Shown: piece after piece, positions 53,987 to 62,719 of the stretch | Position numbering within the stretch: position 1 is the stretch's first letter | Layout: each line of letters begins with the position of its first letter | DNA from: Brevibacterium ravenspurgense | Lineage (GTDB): Bacteria > Actinomycetota > Actinomycetes > Actinomycetales > Brevibacteriaceae | Length of the DNA stretch: 64,000 nucleotides | Assembly: GCF_001584615.1 (NCBI RefSeq) | Contig: NZ_LQQC01000012.1 | Span: 1-64,000, forward strand | Direction: 5' to 3' | Translations under genes and position numbers: made by a program | Notes under the pieces: generated by a model | Databases searched by the model: none | What the model saw: only the letters and a program-made list of their open reading frames with translations | What the model was told of the DNA's origin: nothing

Positions 53987-55287
53987 TGACACACTCCCGC
54001 ACGATGAGGATGCTCGCCGCGGTCTGCACCGCTGGGGCCGTGGTCCTGACCGGGTGCGCCGGTTCGGTTGCCGGAGGCGCGCTGTCAGGGGAGGGGTCGG
54101 GCACCGGCTACGCCTACGGGGCTTCCCAGGACGAGGTGCTCGAGGCGATTGCAGACCTCCCGCCGGTCACGCTGACCTACCAGCCGTCGGAAGCCTCGCC
54201 GAAGCTCAAAGAGATTGAGTCAGCCCCTCAGTGGGCGCAGGAAATCAGCGAACGCTCCGGTGGCAAGATCACGGTCAAAATCGTCTACGGACAGGCGATT
54301 GCCGGCTACGGCGAAGTGTTCGACGCACTGGCGGACGGCCGCCTCGATTTGGCCTACACGCTGCCGGCCTATCTGCCGCAGGAATTCCCCGCAGCAGGGG
54401 CGGTCGGCGACCTGCTGTCAGAAGCCGACCCGTCGCCATTCGTCGGCGAGATGGTCGCCAATGCCGCCTCGACTGAGATTGGCTGGGGCTCCCAGAAAGT
54501 GCTGGAGCAGTACGCAAAGAAAGGCGTGTACCCGCTCAACCCGGTTTCCGCCTCGGGCAGCTACTCCAGCCAGTGCAACACCGACGGCTTCGGGACAGAC
54601 GACTACGGCGGCCGCCAAATCCGCGTGGGCTCGCGCTCGCAGGTCGGCTACGTGAAAGCTCTTGGCGGCACACCGCTGTCCCTGGACTACACGGAAACCT
54701 ACGAAGCCCTGCAGCGCAAGACAATCGACTGCACCCTGGGACAGATGGTGCCGTCGGCAGAAGCCGGGCTGTTCGAAGTGGCGCAGTACACGGGATACCT
54801 GACAGACACCTCGGCACCCCGTGCGGTTGGTGCGGTCATCGCCGGACAGCGGTTCAGCACCCTGCCGCTGGCGTACAGGCAGATCATCTTCGACAGCTAC
54901 AGCGGGTCCTTCCAGGGACAGATGGACCGCTCAATCGGCGGCAACCACCTGGCCGTCAAGACGATTCACGCCCAGGGTGGAAAGATCGAACCGCTGGAAA
55001 AGCCGCTGCAGGCGAAACTCAAAGCGTTCAACCGGGAGCTTGCTGGCAGCGTCGAAGAACAGGGTCTGCTCGAGGAGGGCACCGAAAAGCGGTTTGCCGA
55101 CGTGCTCGAAAAGTGGCAGAAGAAAGCCGAAGAGCTCGGCTACTCCGACGGGGGAGACTTCGGCACGATGGATGAGTGGTACGACCGGAACACGGACTAT
55201 GTGCCCTTCGGCCAAGCCGTGTACGAAGAGGTCATCCTGCCGCACCGACCCGGCGGCATCAGCGGAAAAGAAGGCGCGAAGTCATAG
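53983..55287 (+). CDS. TRAP transporter solute-binding lipoprotein (DctP type)
   Basis: Extracellular receptor that hands substrate to the DctQM pair; 434 residues. A lipoprotein signal ends in the lipobox LTGC (Cys25), so the protein is tied to the membrane, as needed in a Gram-positive cell. The binding fold shows ISERSGGKITVKIVYGQAI and YGGRQIRVGSRSQVGYVKAL. AGGAGGA precedes tandem ATGs at 53983 and 53986. Last gene of the operon, before a terminator. Substrate cannot be read from the sequence. Confidence 0.88.
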   Translation: MMTHSRTMRMLAAVCTAGAVVLTGCAGSVAGGALSGEGSGTGYAYGASQDEVLEAIADLPPVTLTYQPSEASPKLKEIESAPQWAQEISERSGGKITVKIVYGQAIAGYGEVFDALADGRLDLAYTLPAYLPQEFPAAGAVGDLLSEADPSPFVGEMVANAASTEIGWGSQKVLEQYAKKGVYPLNPVSASGSYSSQCNTDGFGTDDYGGRQIRVGSRSQVGYVKALGGTPLSLDYTETYEALQRKTIDCTLGQMVPSAEAGLFEVAQYTGYLTDTSAPRAVGAVIAGQRFSTLPLAYRQIIFDSYSGSFQGQMDRSIGGNHLAVKTIHAQGGKIEPLEKPLQAKLKAFNRELAGSVEEQGLLEEGTEKRFADVLEKWQKKAEELGYSDGGDFGTMDEWYDRNTDYVPFGQAVYEEVILPHRPGGISGKEGAKS

Positions 55288-55298
55288 AGCGAGGACTG

Positions 55299-55333
55299 TA
55301 AGGGGCGGCGTGCCGAGTGCACACCGCCCCTTA
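55299..55333. terminator. Bidirectional terminator
   Basis: TAAGGGGCGGCGTG (55299-55312) pairs with CACACCGCCCCTTA (55320-55333) with one mismatch, between the convergent TRAP and ABC operons. Confidence 0.75.
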
Positions 55334-55370
55334 TCGTCGCGTTGGGCAATTCTGCTGCGGGCCGCTTGGT

Positions 55371-57017
55371 TTAGAGAGTGGGGACGTCTTCCAGGAGCGC
55401 CTTTGTGTAGGCGTGCGAGGGTGAGCGGAGCACCTCGTCGACAGGACCGAAGTCGACGATTTCGCCCTTGTTGAGCACTGCAATGTCGTCGGCAATGTGC
55501 CGGGCGAGTGTGATGTTGTGGGTGACGAACAGCATTGCAAGACCGCGTTCCACCTTGAGCCGGCGCAGCAGGCCGATGATCGAAGCCTGAACCGACACGT
55601 CGAGGGCGCTCGTGACCTCGTCGCACACCAGCACATTCGGCGCGTTGACGAGCGCCCGGGCAATCGCCGCGCGTTGACGCTCACCGCCGGAAAGGTCGCC
55701 GGGCCGGCGGTCGTAGAACGTCCGGCCCAGCCGCACCGCGTCAAGTGCCTCCTCGACAAAGCCGCGGCGCTGCGCCGGTGTCAGGTCGCGGTTCATCTCG
55801 AGCGGAACCGTCAGCGATTCGCCGATTGTGCGGCGCGGGTTGAGCGACGAATACGGCGACTGGAACACGTACTGCAGGCCCTGGAGCTGTTTGACGGAGC
55901 GTTTGCGGGTGCTGTTCGGCAGGACGTCACCATCCAGACTCACCGAACCCGTGTAGTGGTCGATAAGGCCCGCAATTGAGCGCGACAGCGTGGTCTTGCC
56001 AGAGCCCGATTCGCCCAAGAGCATGGTGCATCGACCCGGCTTAAGCTCCATGTTGATGCCGCGCAGCACCATGTTCGAACCGTAGGAGAGCTTGAGATCG
56101 CGGACCTCGAGGGCTGGAACCTCGGCAGCGTCGGCTTCCGCCGCGGTGGGGATGCCGCCGCTTGCGGTGCTCGCATCTGTCCCGCCGATTGTCTTGCGGC
56201 CGGCAAGGTCTGGAACCGATGTCAGCAGACGCTGCGTGTAGGGGTGCTGGGGGTCGTGCAGAACCTGCTCGACCGGGCCCTCCTCGACGATGTCGCCGCG
56301 CAGCATGACGGCCACGCGGTCGGTGACATCGGCGACGACGGCGAGGTCGTGGGTGATGTAGATGCCGGCAACCCCGTGTCGCTTGGTCATCTGCTGAATC
56401 GTGTCGAGCACGTGAGCCTGCGTGGACACGTCCAAGCCGGTGGTCGGCTCATCGAGGATGAGGACGTCGGGGAACATGGCGAACGCCATCGCAATGCCGA
56501 TGCGCTGCTGCTGACCGCCGGACAGCTGGTGCGGCCATCGTTTCTGGTATTCCCGGTCCGAAGGCAGGCCGACGTCTTCGAGCACTTCGGCAACACGGGC
56601 AGCGCGCTCCCGTTCGGAGTCTCCGTAGCCGTGGATGTCGAGCACTTCTCGGATCTGGTCACCCACGCGGATCGCGGGGTTGAGCGAAAGCGCGGGGTCC
56701 TGGGGAATGTAGGCGATGCGCTCGCCGCGCAGGAACCGGGTTTCGTCATCGTTCAGCTCTTCGACCACGATCTTCTCGCGGCCTTCGCTGGGCGTGTTCG
56801 GGTAGATCGTGGACGTTCCGCCGGTCTGCAGCAGACCTGCCCGGAAATGCCCCATAGCAGCAAGGCCCGCGGTGGTTTTGCCCGAGCCGGACTCGCCGAC
56901 GAGTCCGAGCATTTCACCTCGGCGAACCGTCAGGTCGATGCCGTGGAGGATCTCCTTGCCGCCGACGGCTTCGACGCGCAGGCCGCGCATTTCGAGAACA
57001 TTGGGATGTTTCGTCAT
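55371..57017 (-). CDS. Peptide-type ABC transporter, fused double ATPase
   Basis: Energises a Dpp/Opp-type importer; 548 residues with two nucleotide-binding domains that are often separate genes (D and F). Domain 1 (about 5-265): Walker A GESGSGKTT, signature LSGGQQQR, Walker B DVLILDEPT. A linker rich in Ala/Glu follows, then domain 2 (about 300-545): GESGSGKTT, LSGGERQR, VLVCDEVT. ATG 57017 overlaps the preceding permease stop (TGATG); the upstream open frame is inside that gene. Last of four genes. Confidence 0.93.
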   Translation of the reverse strand: MTKHPNVLEMRGLRVEAVGGKEILHGIDLTVRRGEMLGLVGESGSGKTTAGLAAMGHFRAGLLQTGGTSTIYPNTPSEGREKIVVEELNDDETRFLRGERIAYIPQDPALSLNPAIRVGDQIREVLDIHGYGDSERERAARVAEVLEDVGLPSDREYQKRWPHQLSGGQQQRIGIAMAFAMFPDVLILDEPTTGLDVSTQAHVLDTIQQMTKRHGVAGIYITHDLAVVADVTDRVAVMLRGDIVEEGPVEQVLHDPQHPYTQRLLTSVPDLAGRKTIGGTDASTASGGIPTAAEADAAEVPALEVRDLKLSYGSNMVLRGINMELKPGRCTMLLGESGSGKTTLSRSIAGLIDHYTGSVSLDGDVLPNSTRKRSVKQLQGLQYVFQSPYSSLNPRRTIGESLTVPLEMNRDLTPAQRRGFVEEALDAVRLGRTFYDRRPGDLSGGERQRAAIARALVNAPNVLVCDEVTSALDVSVQASIIGLLRRLKVERGLAMLFVTHNITLARHIADDIAVLNKGEIVDFGPVDEVLRSPSHAYTKALLEDVPTL

Positions 57018-57910
57018 CACTGCTCCACATTCGTCGAGGCCGTGGCGCGGGCAATCGCGTCCGCCAGCAGGTTGGTGCCGATCGTCAGAACCGCGATGGC
57101 AATGACGGAGAGCAGAACTCCCCACGGCTGGACGGTCAGGGCGATCCGGTTTTCGTTGATCATCAGGCCCCAGTCGGCCTGCGGCGGCTGCATGCCCAGC
57201 CCCAGGAAGGACAGCGATGCGATCGCGCCGATCGAGTAGGTCAGGCGCAGGCCGGCTTCGACGGACATGGGCCCGGTGATGTTCGGCAGGATTTCGCGCC
57301 CGATGATCTTCCAGCGCGGCACCGCGTACATTTCCGCCGCCCGAATGTAGTCCTCGCTGATGACGCTCAGAGTGGCCGAACGGGCAACACGGGCAATGCG
57401 GGGAGCGTGGGTCAGGCCGATGACGAGCACGAGCACCCAGCCCTTCGGCCCGGCGATCGTCACGGCCAGCAGGGCGAAGACCAGCTGCGGTACGGCGAGG
57501 AACACGTCGTTGATGCGCATGATGAGCGAATCGACGGCCCCGCCGGCGTAGGCGGCGAGCATGCCGAACACGGCGCCGACGACCATGCCGAGCGCCGTTG
57601 CCAGAACGGAGTAGACGAGCAGAAGCAGGCCGCCCGCAAGGAAGCGCGATCCGACCGAGCGGCCGAGGTTGTCAGTGCCGAACAGGCCGTGGTTCGAGAA
57701 GGGCTTGCCGACGAACTCGTACGGGGTCACGCCCGTGATGGGCGCTGCCAGCAGCGGTCCGAGGAGTGCCAGCGCCACGACGGTGACGGTGATGATCACG
57801 CCGATCTTGCCCTCGCGCTGCGCCCAGATGCGCTTGAGGACGTGCGGGGGACGGCTGAGGGATTCTTTGACGCCTTCGTCTGCCGGCGTGAGGCTCTGCT
57901 GATCTGACAT
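57017..57910 (-). CDS. Peptide-type ABC transporter permease (DppC type)
   Basis: 297 residues with about six membrane helices; a cytoplasmic N-terminus of about 30 residues leads to helix 1 (IGVIITVTVVALALLGPLLA). The coupling loop EDYIRAAEMYAVPRWKIIGREILPN is the conserved EAA-type motif that meets the ATPase. ATG 57910 stands behind GAGGAA; a GTG at 57916 is less likely. It begins 2 bases after the DppB-type stop. Confidence 0.92.
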   Translation of the reverse strand: MSDQQSLTPADEGVKESLSRPPHVLKRIWAQREGKIGVIITVTVVALALLGPLLAAPITGVTPYEFVGKPFSNHGLFGTDNLGRSVGSRFLAGGLLLLVYSVLATALGMVVGAVFGMLAAYAGGAVDSLIMRINDVFLAVPQLVFALLAVTIAGPKGWVLVLVIGLTHAPRIARVARSATLSVISEDYIRAAEMYAVPRWKIIGREILPNITGPMSVEAGLRLTYSIGAIASLSFLGLGMQPPQADWGLMINENRIALTVQPWGVLLSVIAIAVLTIGTNLLADAIARATASTNVEQ

Positions 57911-57912
57911 GA

Positions 57913-58857
57913 TCACTTCCTCAGCTTCGGGTTGGTGACGATGCCGACGATGTCAGCCAACAGGTTGACCACGATGTACACGATTGCCACGAGCAGGGTG
58001 ATGGCCTGAACCACTTGGACGTCGCGGTAGGTGACCGCGTCGATGAGCGCCTGTCCGATGCCGGGGTAGCGGAAGAGGAACTCCACGACCACAACGCCGC
58101 CGGCCAGCCAGGCCAGCTGGATGGCGATGACCTGCGCGACCGGGCCGATGGCGTGGGGCACCGCGTGGCGCAGGATGACGGTGCGTTCGGGAACGCCCTT
58201 GAGCCTGGCCATTTCGACGTAGCCGGAGTCAAGCACCTCCGCCATTGTCGTTCGCATCATGCGGGCGATATACGGTGCGACGACCAGGGCCAGGGTGAGT
58301 GTGGGCAGGATCAGCTGCAGCGGCAGCTTCCAGACCGGTGTTCCCGGCGGAGACATCGTCACTGCCGGCAGAATGGGGAAGACTGTCGTTGCAAAAATGG
58401 TGATGAGGCCGACACCGACAACGAACTCCGGCATAGCCGCGAGGATCAGCGTGACCCACGTGATGGCCGAATCGCGGCGCTTGCCGCGGTGAATGGCCGA
58501 CACAATGCCGAAGAACAGGCCGACCGGGACGGACACGACGGCTGCCAGCAGCATGAGGATGATCGAATTGCCGATGCGCGGAGCCAGCAGCTGTGAAACC
58601 GGACCGCCGGTGGCCGCTGACGTGCCGAAGTCTCCGGTGAAGAGGCCTCCCAGCCACAGGAAGTACCGGACGACGGCCGGCTTGTCGAGGTCCATCTGCT
58701 CGCGCAGCGCGGCGAGCCTTTCCGGTGTGGCCTGCTGGCCGAGGATGGCCCGGGCGGGGTCACCCGGCAGGAGCAGGGTGGCCGCGAAGATGATGACGGA
58801 GATCGCCAGCAGCACGAAAATGCTGATGAGCAGTCGTTTGAAGATGAGCTGTGCCAT
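57913..58857 (-). CDS. Peptide-type ABC transporter permease (DppB type)
   Basis: 314 residues, six membrane helices. The N-terminal helix (LLISIFVLLAISVIIFAATL) and the LLPGDPARAILGQQATPERL extracytoplasmic stretch are typical of DppB/OppB/NikB. The EAA loop is SGYVEMARLKGVPERTVILRHAVPHAIGP. ATG 58857 begins 8 bases after the binding-protein stop. Confidence 0.92.
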   Translation of the reverse strand: MAQLIFKRLLISIFVLLAISVIIFAATLLLPGDPARAILGQQATPERLAALREQMDLDKPAVVRYFLWLGGLFTGDFGTSAATGGPVSQLLAPRIGNSIILMLLAAVVSVPVGLFFGIVSAIHRGKRRDSAITWVTLILAAMPEFVVGVGLITIFATTVFPILPAVTMSPPGTPVWKLPLQLILPTLTLALVVAPYIARMMRTTMAEVLDSGYVEMARLKGVPERTVILRHAVPHAIGPVAQVIAIQLAWLAGGVVVVEFLFRYPGIGQALIDAVTYRDVQVVQAITLLVAIVYIVVNLLADIVGIVTNPKLRK

Positions 58858-58865
58858 GGTGTCGC

Positions 58866-60446
58866 CTATGCCTGCGCAATCCACACGTCGCGGAACCGGA
58901 AACCGGAAAGCGGGATGCCGGTGGCGTCTTCCTTCAGGCCGCCGACGTATTTCTGGTAGGCGTCGACCTGGTTGGCGAAGCCCCAGATGATGTATCCGCC
59001 TTCGTCGTACTGCTGCTTCTGGCCCTCCTGGATGATCTTCTTGCGCTTTTCGGGATTGGTTTCGGCTTGGATTCGCTTGACGATGTCGTTTGTCTTTTCG
59101 CTGGCCCAGTTGGTTTCGTTGAACGGGGAATTGTCCATGAGGCACTGATCCGCCTGCGGGGCGAAGTTGCGGGTGTACCAGAACGACTGCGCGAAATCCC
59201 ACTTCAGGTAGTTGTCGCCGAAGAACGTGGTGGTGTCCACCCGGCGGATTTTGATGTCGATGCCGGCGTCGCGGGCCTGTTGGGCGAAGACCTGGGCGGC
59301 TTCGACAGTGCCGGACTGGATGGGCGCGGTGACCAGCTCAACCGTGAGGCCGTCGGGATGCCCGGCCTCAGCTAGCAGCTTCTTGGCCTTCTCGACGTCG
59401 CGGCGCCGCTGAGGGAACTGCTTGGGGTAGTCGGGGTCGTAGACGCCGAACATGTCGTTGCCCACCTGGCCGTAGCCGGAGAGCACCTGGTTGACCATCT
59501 GCTCGCGGTCAATAGCCAAGCGGAAGGCTTGGCGAACGCGCTTGTCGTCAAACGGCGCCTTGTCCACTCGCATGGTGAAGGGAAGCCACATGCCGGTCTC
59601 GGAGTTGAGGATCTTCATGCGCTCGTCAGCTTCGATGACCTCGACCAGCGACACGGGAATCTGTGCCACACAGTCCACCTGGTTGGACAGCAGGGCGTTG
59701 ATGACGGCGTCAGTGTCGTTGAAGTTCAGCAGTTCGATTTCGTCCAGGTGGGGTGTTCCGTCCCAGTAGTGCGGATTCCGCTCCAGCACGGTCGACAGTG
59801 CCGGTTCGAAGGACTTGAGCATGAACGGACCCGTGCCGACGGGCTTCTTCGGGTCGTAGTCGGCCGGGACGATCGATGTGGCGTAGTGCGACATGGGGTC
59901 GTCGAAGACGCTGTTGGGTGCGCTGAAGCGGAACTCGACTTCGTATTTGCCCTTGGCGTGCATTGTGTCGAGCGTTGAGAGCACGGCCGCGTTCGTCTTC
60001 GGGTCGTCGGGGTCGCGAATGCGGTCATAGGAGGCGATGACGTCTTCGGCAGTCATTTCGCGACCGTCGGAGAACTTCACGCCCTCGCGCAGCTTGGCCG
60101 TCCACACGGTTGCGTCTTCGTTGGGCTCTACCGATGTGGCCAGGCGGTATTCGACTTCGTAGTCGTGGCCGCGGGCGATGAGGCCCTCGTACATATTCTG
60201 CTGGCGGCAGATGTCGGTGGTGTTGACAGAGATGTGCGCATCGACGGTGTCGGCTGATGTTCCGCCGGTCAGGCCCACTCGCAGCTTTCCGCCCTTGACG
60301 GGTTTGGTCAGGTCGAACTCAGGAGTCGTATTCACGCCGCAGGCACTGAGCATGCCGGCCGCACCGACGGCTGTTGCTGTTCCGAGTAGGCGGCGACGGC
60401 TGATGCGACGGCTGAGCAATTCGGTGCCGTTTTTGGTCGCCATCAT
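58866..60446 (-). CDS. Peptide-type ABC transporter solute-binding lipoprotein
   Basis: 526-residue SBP family 5 receptor. The N-terminus has a twin-arginine-like SRRRLLG followed by a hydrophobic run and the lipobox LSAC (Cys36), so it may be a Tat-exported lipoprotein. The body shows VKFSDGREMTAEDVIASYDR and GTGPFMLKSFEP, standard for DppA/OppA-type proteins. Tandem ATGs at 60446 and 60443. First gene of the four-gene unit running leftward. Substrate could be a peptide, an opine, nickel or another small solute. Confidence 0.9.
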   Translation of the reverse strand: MMATKNGTELLSRRISRRRLLGTATAVGAAGMLSACGVNTTPEFDLTKPVKGGKLRVGLTGGTSADTVDAHISVNTTDICRQQNMYEGLIARGHDYEVEYRLATSVEPNEDATVWTAKLREGVKFSDGREMTAEDVIASYDRIRDPDDPKTNAAVLSTLDTMHAKGKYEVEFRFSAPNSVFDDPMSHYATSIVPADYDPKKPVGTGPFMLKSFEPALSTVLERNPHYWDGTPHLDEIELLNFNDTDAVINALLSNQVDCVAQIPVSLVEVIEADERMKILNSETGMWLPFTMRVDKAPFDDKRVRQAFRLAIDREQMVNQVLSGYGQVGNDMFGVYDPDYPKQFPQRRRDVEKAKKLLAEAGHPDGLTVELVTAPIQSGTVEAAQVFAQQARDAGIDIKIRRVDTTTFFGDNYLKWDFAQSFWYTRNFAPQADQCLMDNSPFNETNWASEKTNDIVKRIQAETNPEKRKKIIQEGQKQQYDEGGYIIWGFANQVDAYQKYVGGLKEDATGIPLSGFRFRDVWIAQA

Positions 60447-60469
60447 TCGCCTGCTTTCACATTATCTGA

Positions 60470-60495
60470 GTTACCTTGGCGAAAATCACGGTAAC
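60470..60495. promoter_or_regulatory. Inverted repeat GTTACC-N14-GGTAAC before the ABC operon
   Basis: Arms at 60470-60475 and 60490-60495 flank an AT-rich centre about 25 bases before the binding-protein gene, with ATTATCTGAG (a possible -10 GATAAT on the minus strand) beside it. The place suits an operator. Regulator unknown. Confidence 0.4.
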
Positions 60496-60548
60496 ACGAT
60501 AGGCGGCTTCGCGGGTGAGGCTTCCGGCCATTCGGAAGTCACTGCACG

Positions 60549-60585
60549 AAAAGCGCCCGCCGGCCGTTTCCGTCCGACGGGCGCT
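60549..60585 (-). terminator. Terminator of the thioesterase unit
   Basis: On the minus strand, AGCGCCCGTCGG pairs with CCGGCGGGCGCT (one mismatch), followed by TTTTCG. It lies about 45 bases after the thioesterase stop. Confidence 0.75.
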
Positions 60586-60628
60586 GCTTTCAGGCGCGAT
60601 GTGCGTATCAAAGATCAGCGCTGGAGCC

Positions 60629-61072
60629 TCACATCGAGATTGAACGGCCCAGCCAGGCGGGCGATTCTTCGATCAGCGGCTGCAGGCGCTTCAGCACCTC
60701 GTCGGGGAAGTCGGCAGCGCGTCCGGCCTTCTGGTCGACGTGCAGGCACATGACTTCCTCTGTGAACAGGAGGTCATCGCCGTGGAACATTTCGTAGGCG
60801 ATGTGCAGCTTCTTGCCGGCGGCGCCGACCACGCGCGGACGTACCTCGACTTCAGCGCCCAAGCCGATTTCCCGCAGATACCGCAGGTGGGTCTCAACCG
60901 TGTAGAGCGAACATCCCGTGCTCTTGCGGTACTCCTCATCCAACCCGATGTCGATCATGAGCTGATCCGTGGCAAAACCGCAGATGAGCACGTAGTAGGC
61001 CTCTGACAGGTGCCCGTTGTAGTCGATCCACTCCTGCTTGATCTCGGTGCGGTACGGGGTGATCGCGGTCAT
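60629..61072 (-). CDS. Hot-dog thioesterase
   Basis: 147 residues, predicted to hydrolyse an acyl-CoA. EWIDYNGHLSEAYYVLI places the 4-HBA-CoA-thioesterase-type aspartate and the following YNGH near residues 17-21, and ETHLRYLREIGLG is the central helix-strand region. The pattern resembles thioesterases found with carnitine degradation genes (betainyl-CoA thioesterase type), but no carnitine genes are in view. AGGAGGAC precedes the ATG. Confidence 0.85.
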   Translation of the reverse strand: MTAITPYRTEIKQEWIDYNGHLSEAYYVLICGFATDQLMIDIGLDEEYRKSTGCSLYTVETHLRYLREIGLGAEVEVRPRVVGAAGKKLHIAYEMFHGDDLLFTEEVMCLHVDQKAGRAADFPDEVLKRLQPLIEESPAWLGRSISM

Positions 61073-61139
61073 GCGTCCTCCTGGGTGCAGGTCGGGTGGG
61101 TCTGCTGGAAATCACGAGGTGCCAGATCCCCGGGTCTGC

Positions 61140-61727
61140 TCAGGCTACTTCACGGAAGGTCAGGCAGGGTTCGTCGGCGACTTTCGGCAGGAGGGTTTCC
61201 ATCATGTCGGTCACGGACTGCGGGGTTTCCGTACCGTGCTCCCACACCTGGAAACCGGCGCGGTGGAAGAACGTGGCGCGTTCCTGCGGGATCTGCGTGA
61301 TCAGACGGCAGCGGGTGGGCAGGCCCGCCTGTTTGAGGATCTGCGGGGCCATGCCCAGAAGAACGGTGCCCAGGCCTTTGCCCCGGAAGTCCGGATCGGT
61401 TGCCAGGCCGCGGATAAACAGTGCTGTGGGGGTCTGCTCCTGCTGGTTGCCGGAGCTGAAGTCAACGGCTGTGACAACGAGAGCGGCGACGATCTCACCG
61501 GCGTCGTTGAGCGCTACGAGACCTGCGTCCTGCTCTCCCACGTGGAACGGCACGAGCGTCTTCGAATCTGGGTCGGGCGTTGGCGCAAGACCCGTGATGA
61601 GTGCTTCGACGTCGTCGCTGAGTTCGGGTGTGAGCAGCTCGAAGGTGAAGCTGGCCGCCATGAGCGCCTCCGCGTAGCGGCGGTGTCGCGCGGCGACCTT
61701 ATCTGCCTGCAATCCGGGGTACAGCAT
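61140..61727 (-). CDS. GNAT-family N-acetyltransferase
   Basis: 195-residue acetyl-CoA-dependent transferase; acceptor unknown. Motif A reads RGLATDPDFRGKGLGTVLLG (about 105-124), the pyrophosphate-binding loop of the family. TAATCT lies 6 nt before ATG 61727, and no Shine-Dalgarno is present, so a leaderless start is likely; an internal ATG at 61661 is an alternative. Divergent from the DUF5926 gene. Confidence 0.85.
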   Translation of the reverse strand: MLYPGLQADKVAARHRRYAEALMAASFTFELLTPELSDDVEALITGLAPTPDPDSKTLVPFHVGEQDAGLVALNDAGEIVAALVVTAVDFSSGNQQEQTPTALFIRGLATDPDFRGKGLGTVLLGMAPQILKQAGLPTRCRLITQIPQERATFFHRAGFQVWEHGTETPQSVTDMMETLLPKVADEPCLTFREVA

Positions 61728-61834
61728 GCTTCGAGATTACGGCGTGAGCCGCGTGCACTGAGGCGGGGCCTGCCCCTCAGGTTCTGAGCGCCCAGTGGTA
61801 TAAGCAGCGCCAGTGCACACGTAGACTGTGCGGC

Positions 61835-62719
61835 ATGGGAAAGAAGTCCAGGAAGTCATCAAAAGACGTTATTGCCAAGCGCCTCGCAAAAGCCCAGGCC
61901 GCAGCCTTTGTGCCCCGCCCCTACGAGGGTCTGCCGTTTGAGGTCGACATCGTCAGCCTTAAGGAGCTCGTGCCTGCGGCAACCGCCACGGCCAAGCTGA
62001 AAGACGAATTCGGCGGCGACGAAGTCGTCATCGCCTCACTCCTTCCTTCCGCCTGGCAGGCACACAAGCGCCACGACGGTGTCATCTTCGGCGGCCTCCA
62101 GGTGGCAGTGTCCAGCCCCGACCCCTCGCGTGACCTTGCCGCGGCACTGCTGGAAGTCAAAGACATGGAACCCGGCAGCTTCGTTGCTGCGACCAGCAGC
62201 CCCGGCCAGGGTCCGCGCCTGCAGGACATTCTCGACCTTGACGCTCCGTTCAAGGTTCGCGTCCACGAAACCTTCGACTACTGGCTTCCGCAGGACGGTT
62301 CGCTTGACGGTGACGAAGACACCCAGGCGGCCATCGAACAGGCCAACAACCTCATCAGCCCCACTGACAAGCTCGTCGAAGCTGAGGGTGCCTACTGGAC
62401 CGAAATGGGTGACGGCCGCTACGTCCGCTGGGCGATCGGCGAAAACGAAGACACCGTCATGGACGCCCTGGCTCGCCTGCACGCGGACGGCAAGAACACC
62501 CTCGGCGGCATCGGCCGCTACCTGGGCACTTTCCGCACACAGGGCATCGTCATCCCGGTGTGGGAAGTCGGCAGCGATGTCACAGCCGACGACGTCGACG
62601 CTGTCCTCGGCGAATTCGCCGAAATCCTGGCCCAGGCGCTGAAGAACACGGAACCGCTCAGCGCTGATGAGCGCCGTGCGCGTGCCGGAGTCGTGTCGCG
62701 TCAGCTGACCATCCGATGA
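61835..62719 (+). CDS. DUF5926 family protein
   Basis: 294-residue soluble protein of unknown function, found mainly in actinobacteria. A Lys/Arg-rich start (MGKKSRKSSKDVIAKRLAKAQAAAFVPRPYEGLP) is followed by an acidic body with VIASLLPSAWQAHKRHDG and WAIGENEDTVMDALARLHADG. TAGACT is 7 nt before the ATG with no Shine-Dalgarno (leaderless pattern). Its last 4 nt overlap pheA, so the two are translationally coupled. Confidence 0.82.
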   Translation: MGKKSRKSSKDVIAKRLAKAQAAAFVPRPYEGLPFEVDIVSLKELVPAATATAKLKDEFGGDEVVIASLLPSAWQAHKRHDGVIFGGLQVAVSSPDPSRDLAAALLEVKDMEPGSFVAATSSPGQGPRLQDILDLDAPFKVRVHETFDYWLPQDGSLDGDEDTQAAIEQANNLISPTDKLVEAEGAYWTEMGDGRYVRWAIGENEDTVMDALARLHADGKNTLGGIGRYLGTFRTQGIVIPVWEVGSDVTADDVDAVLGEFAEILAQALKNTEPLSADERRARAGVVSRQLTIR

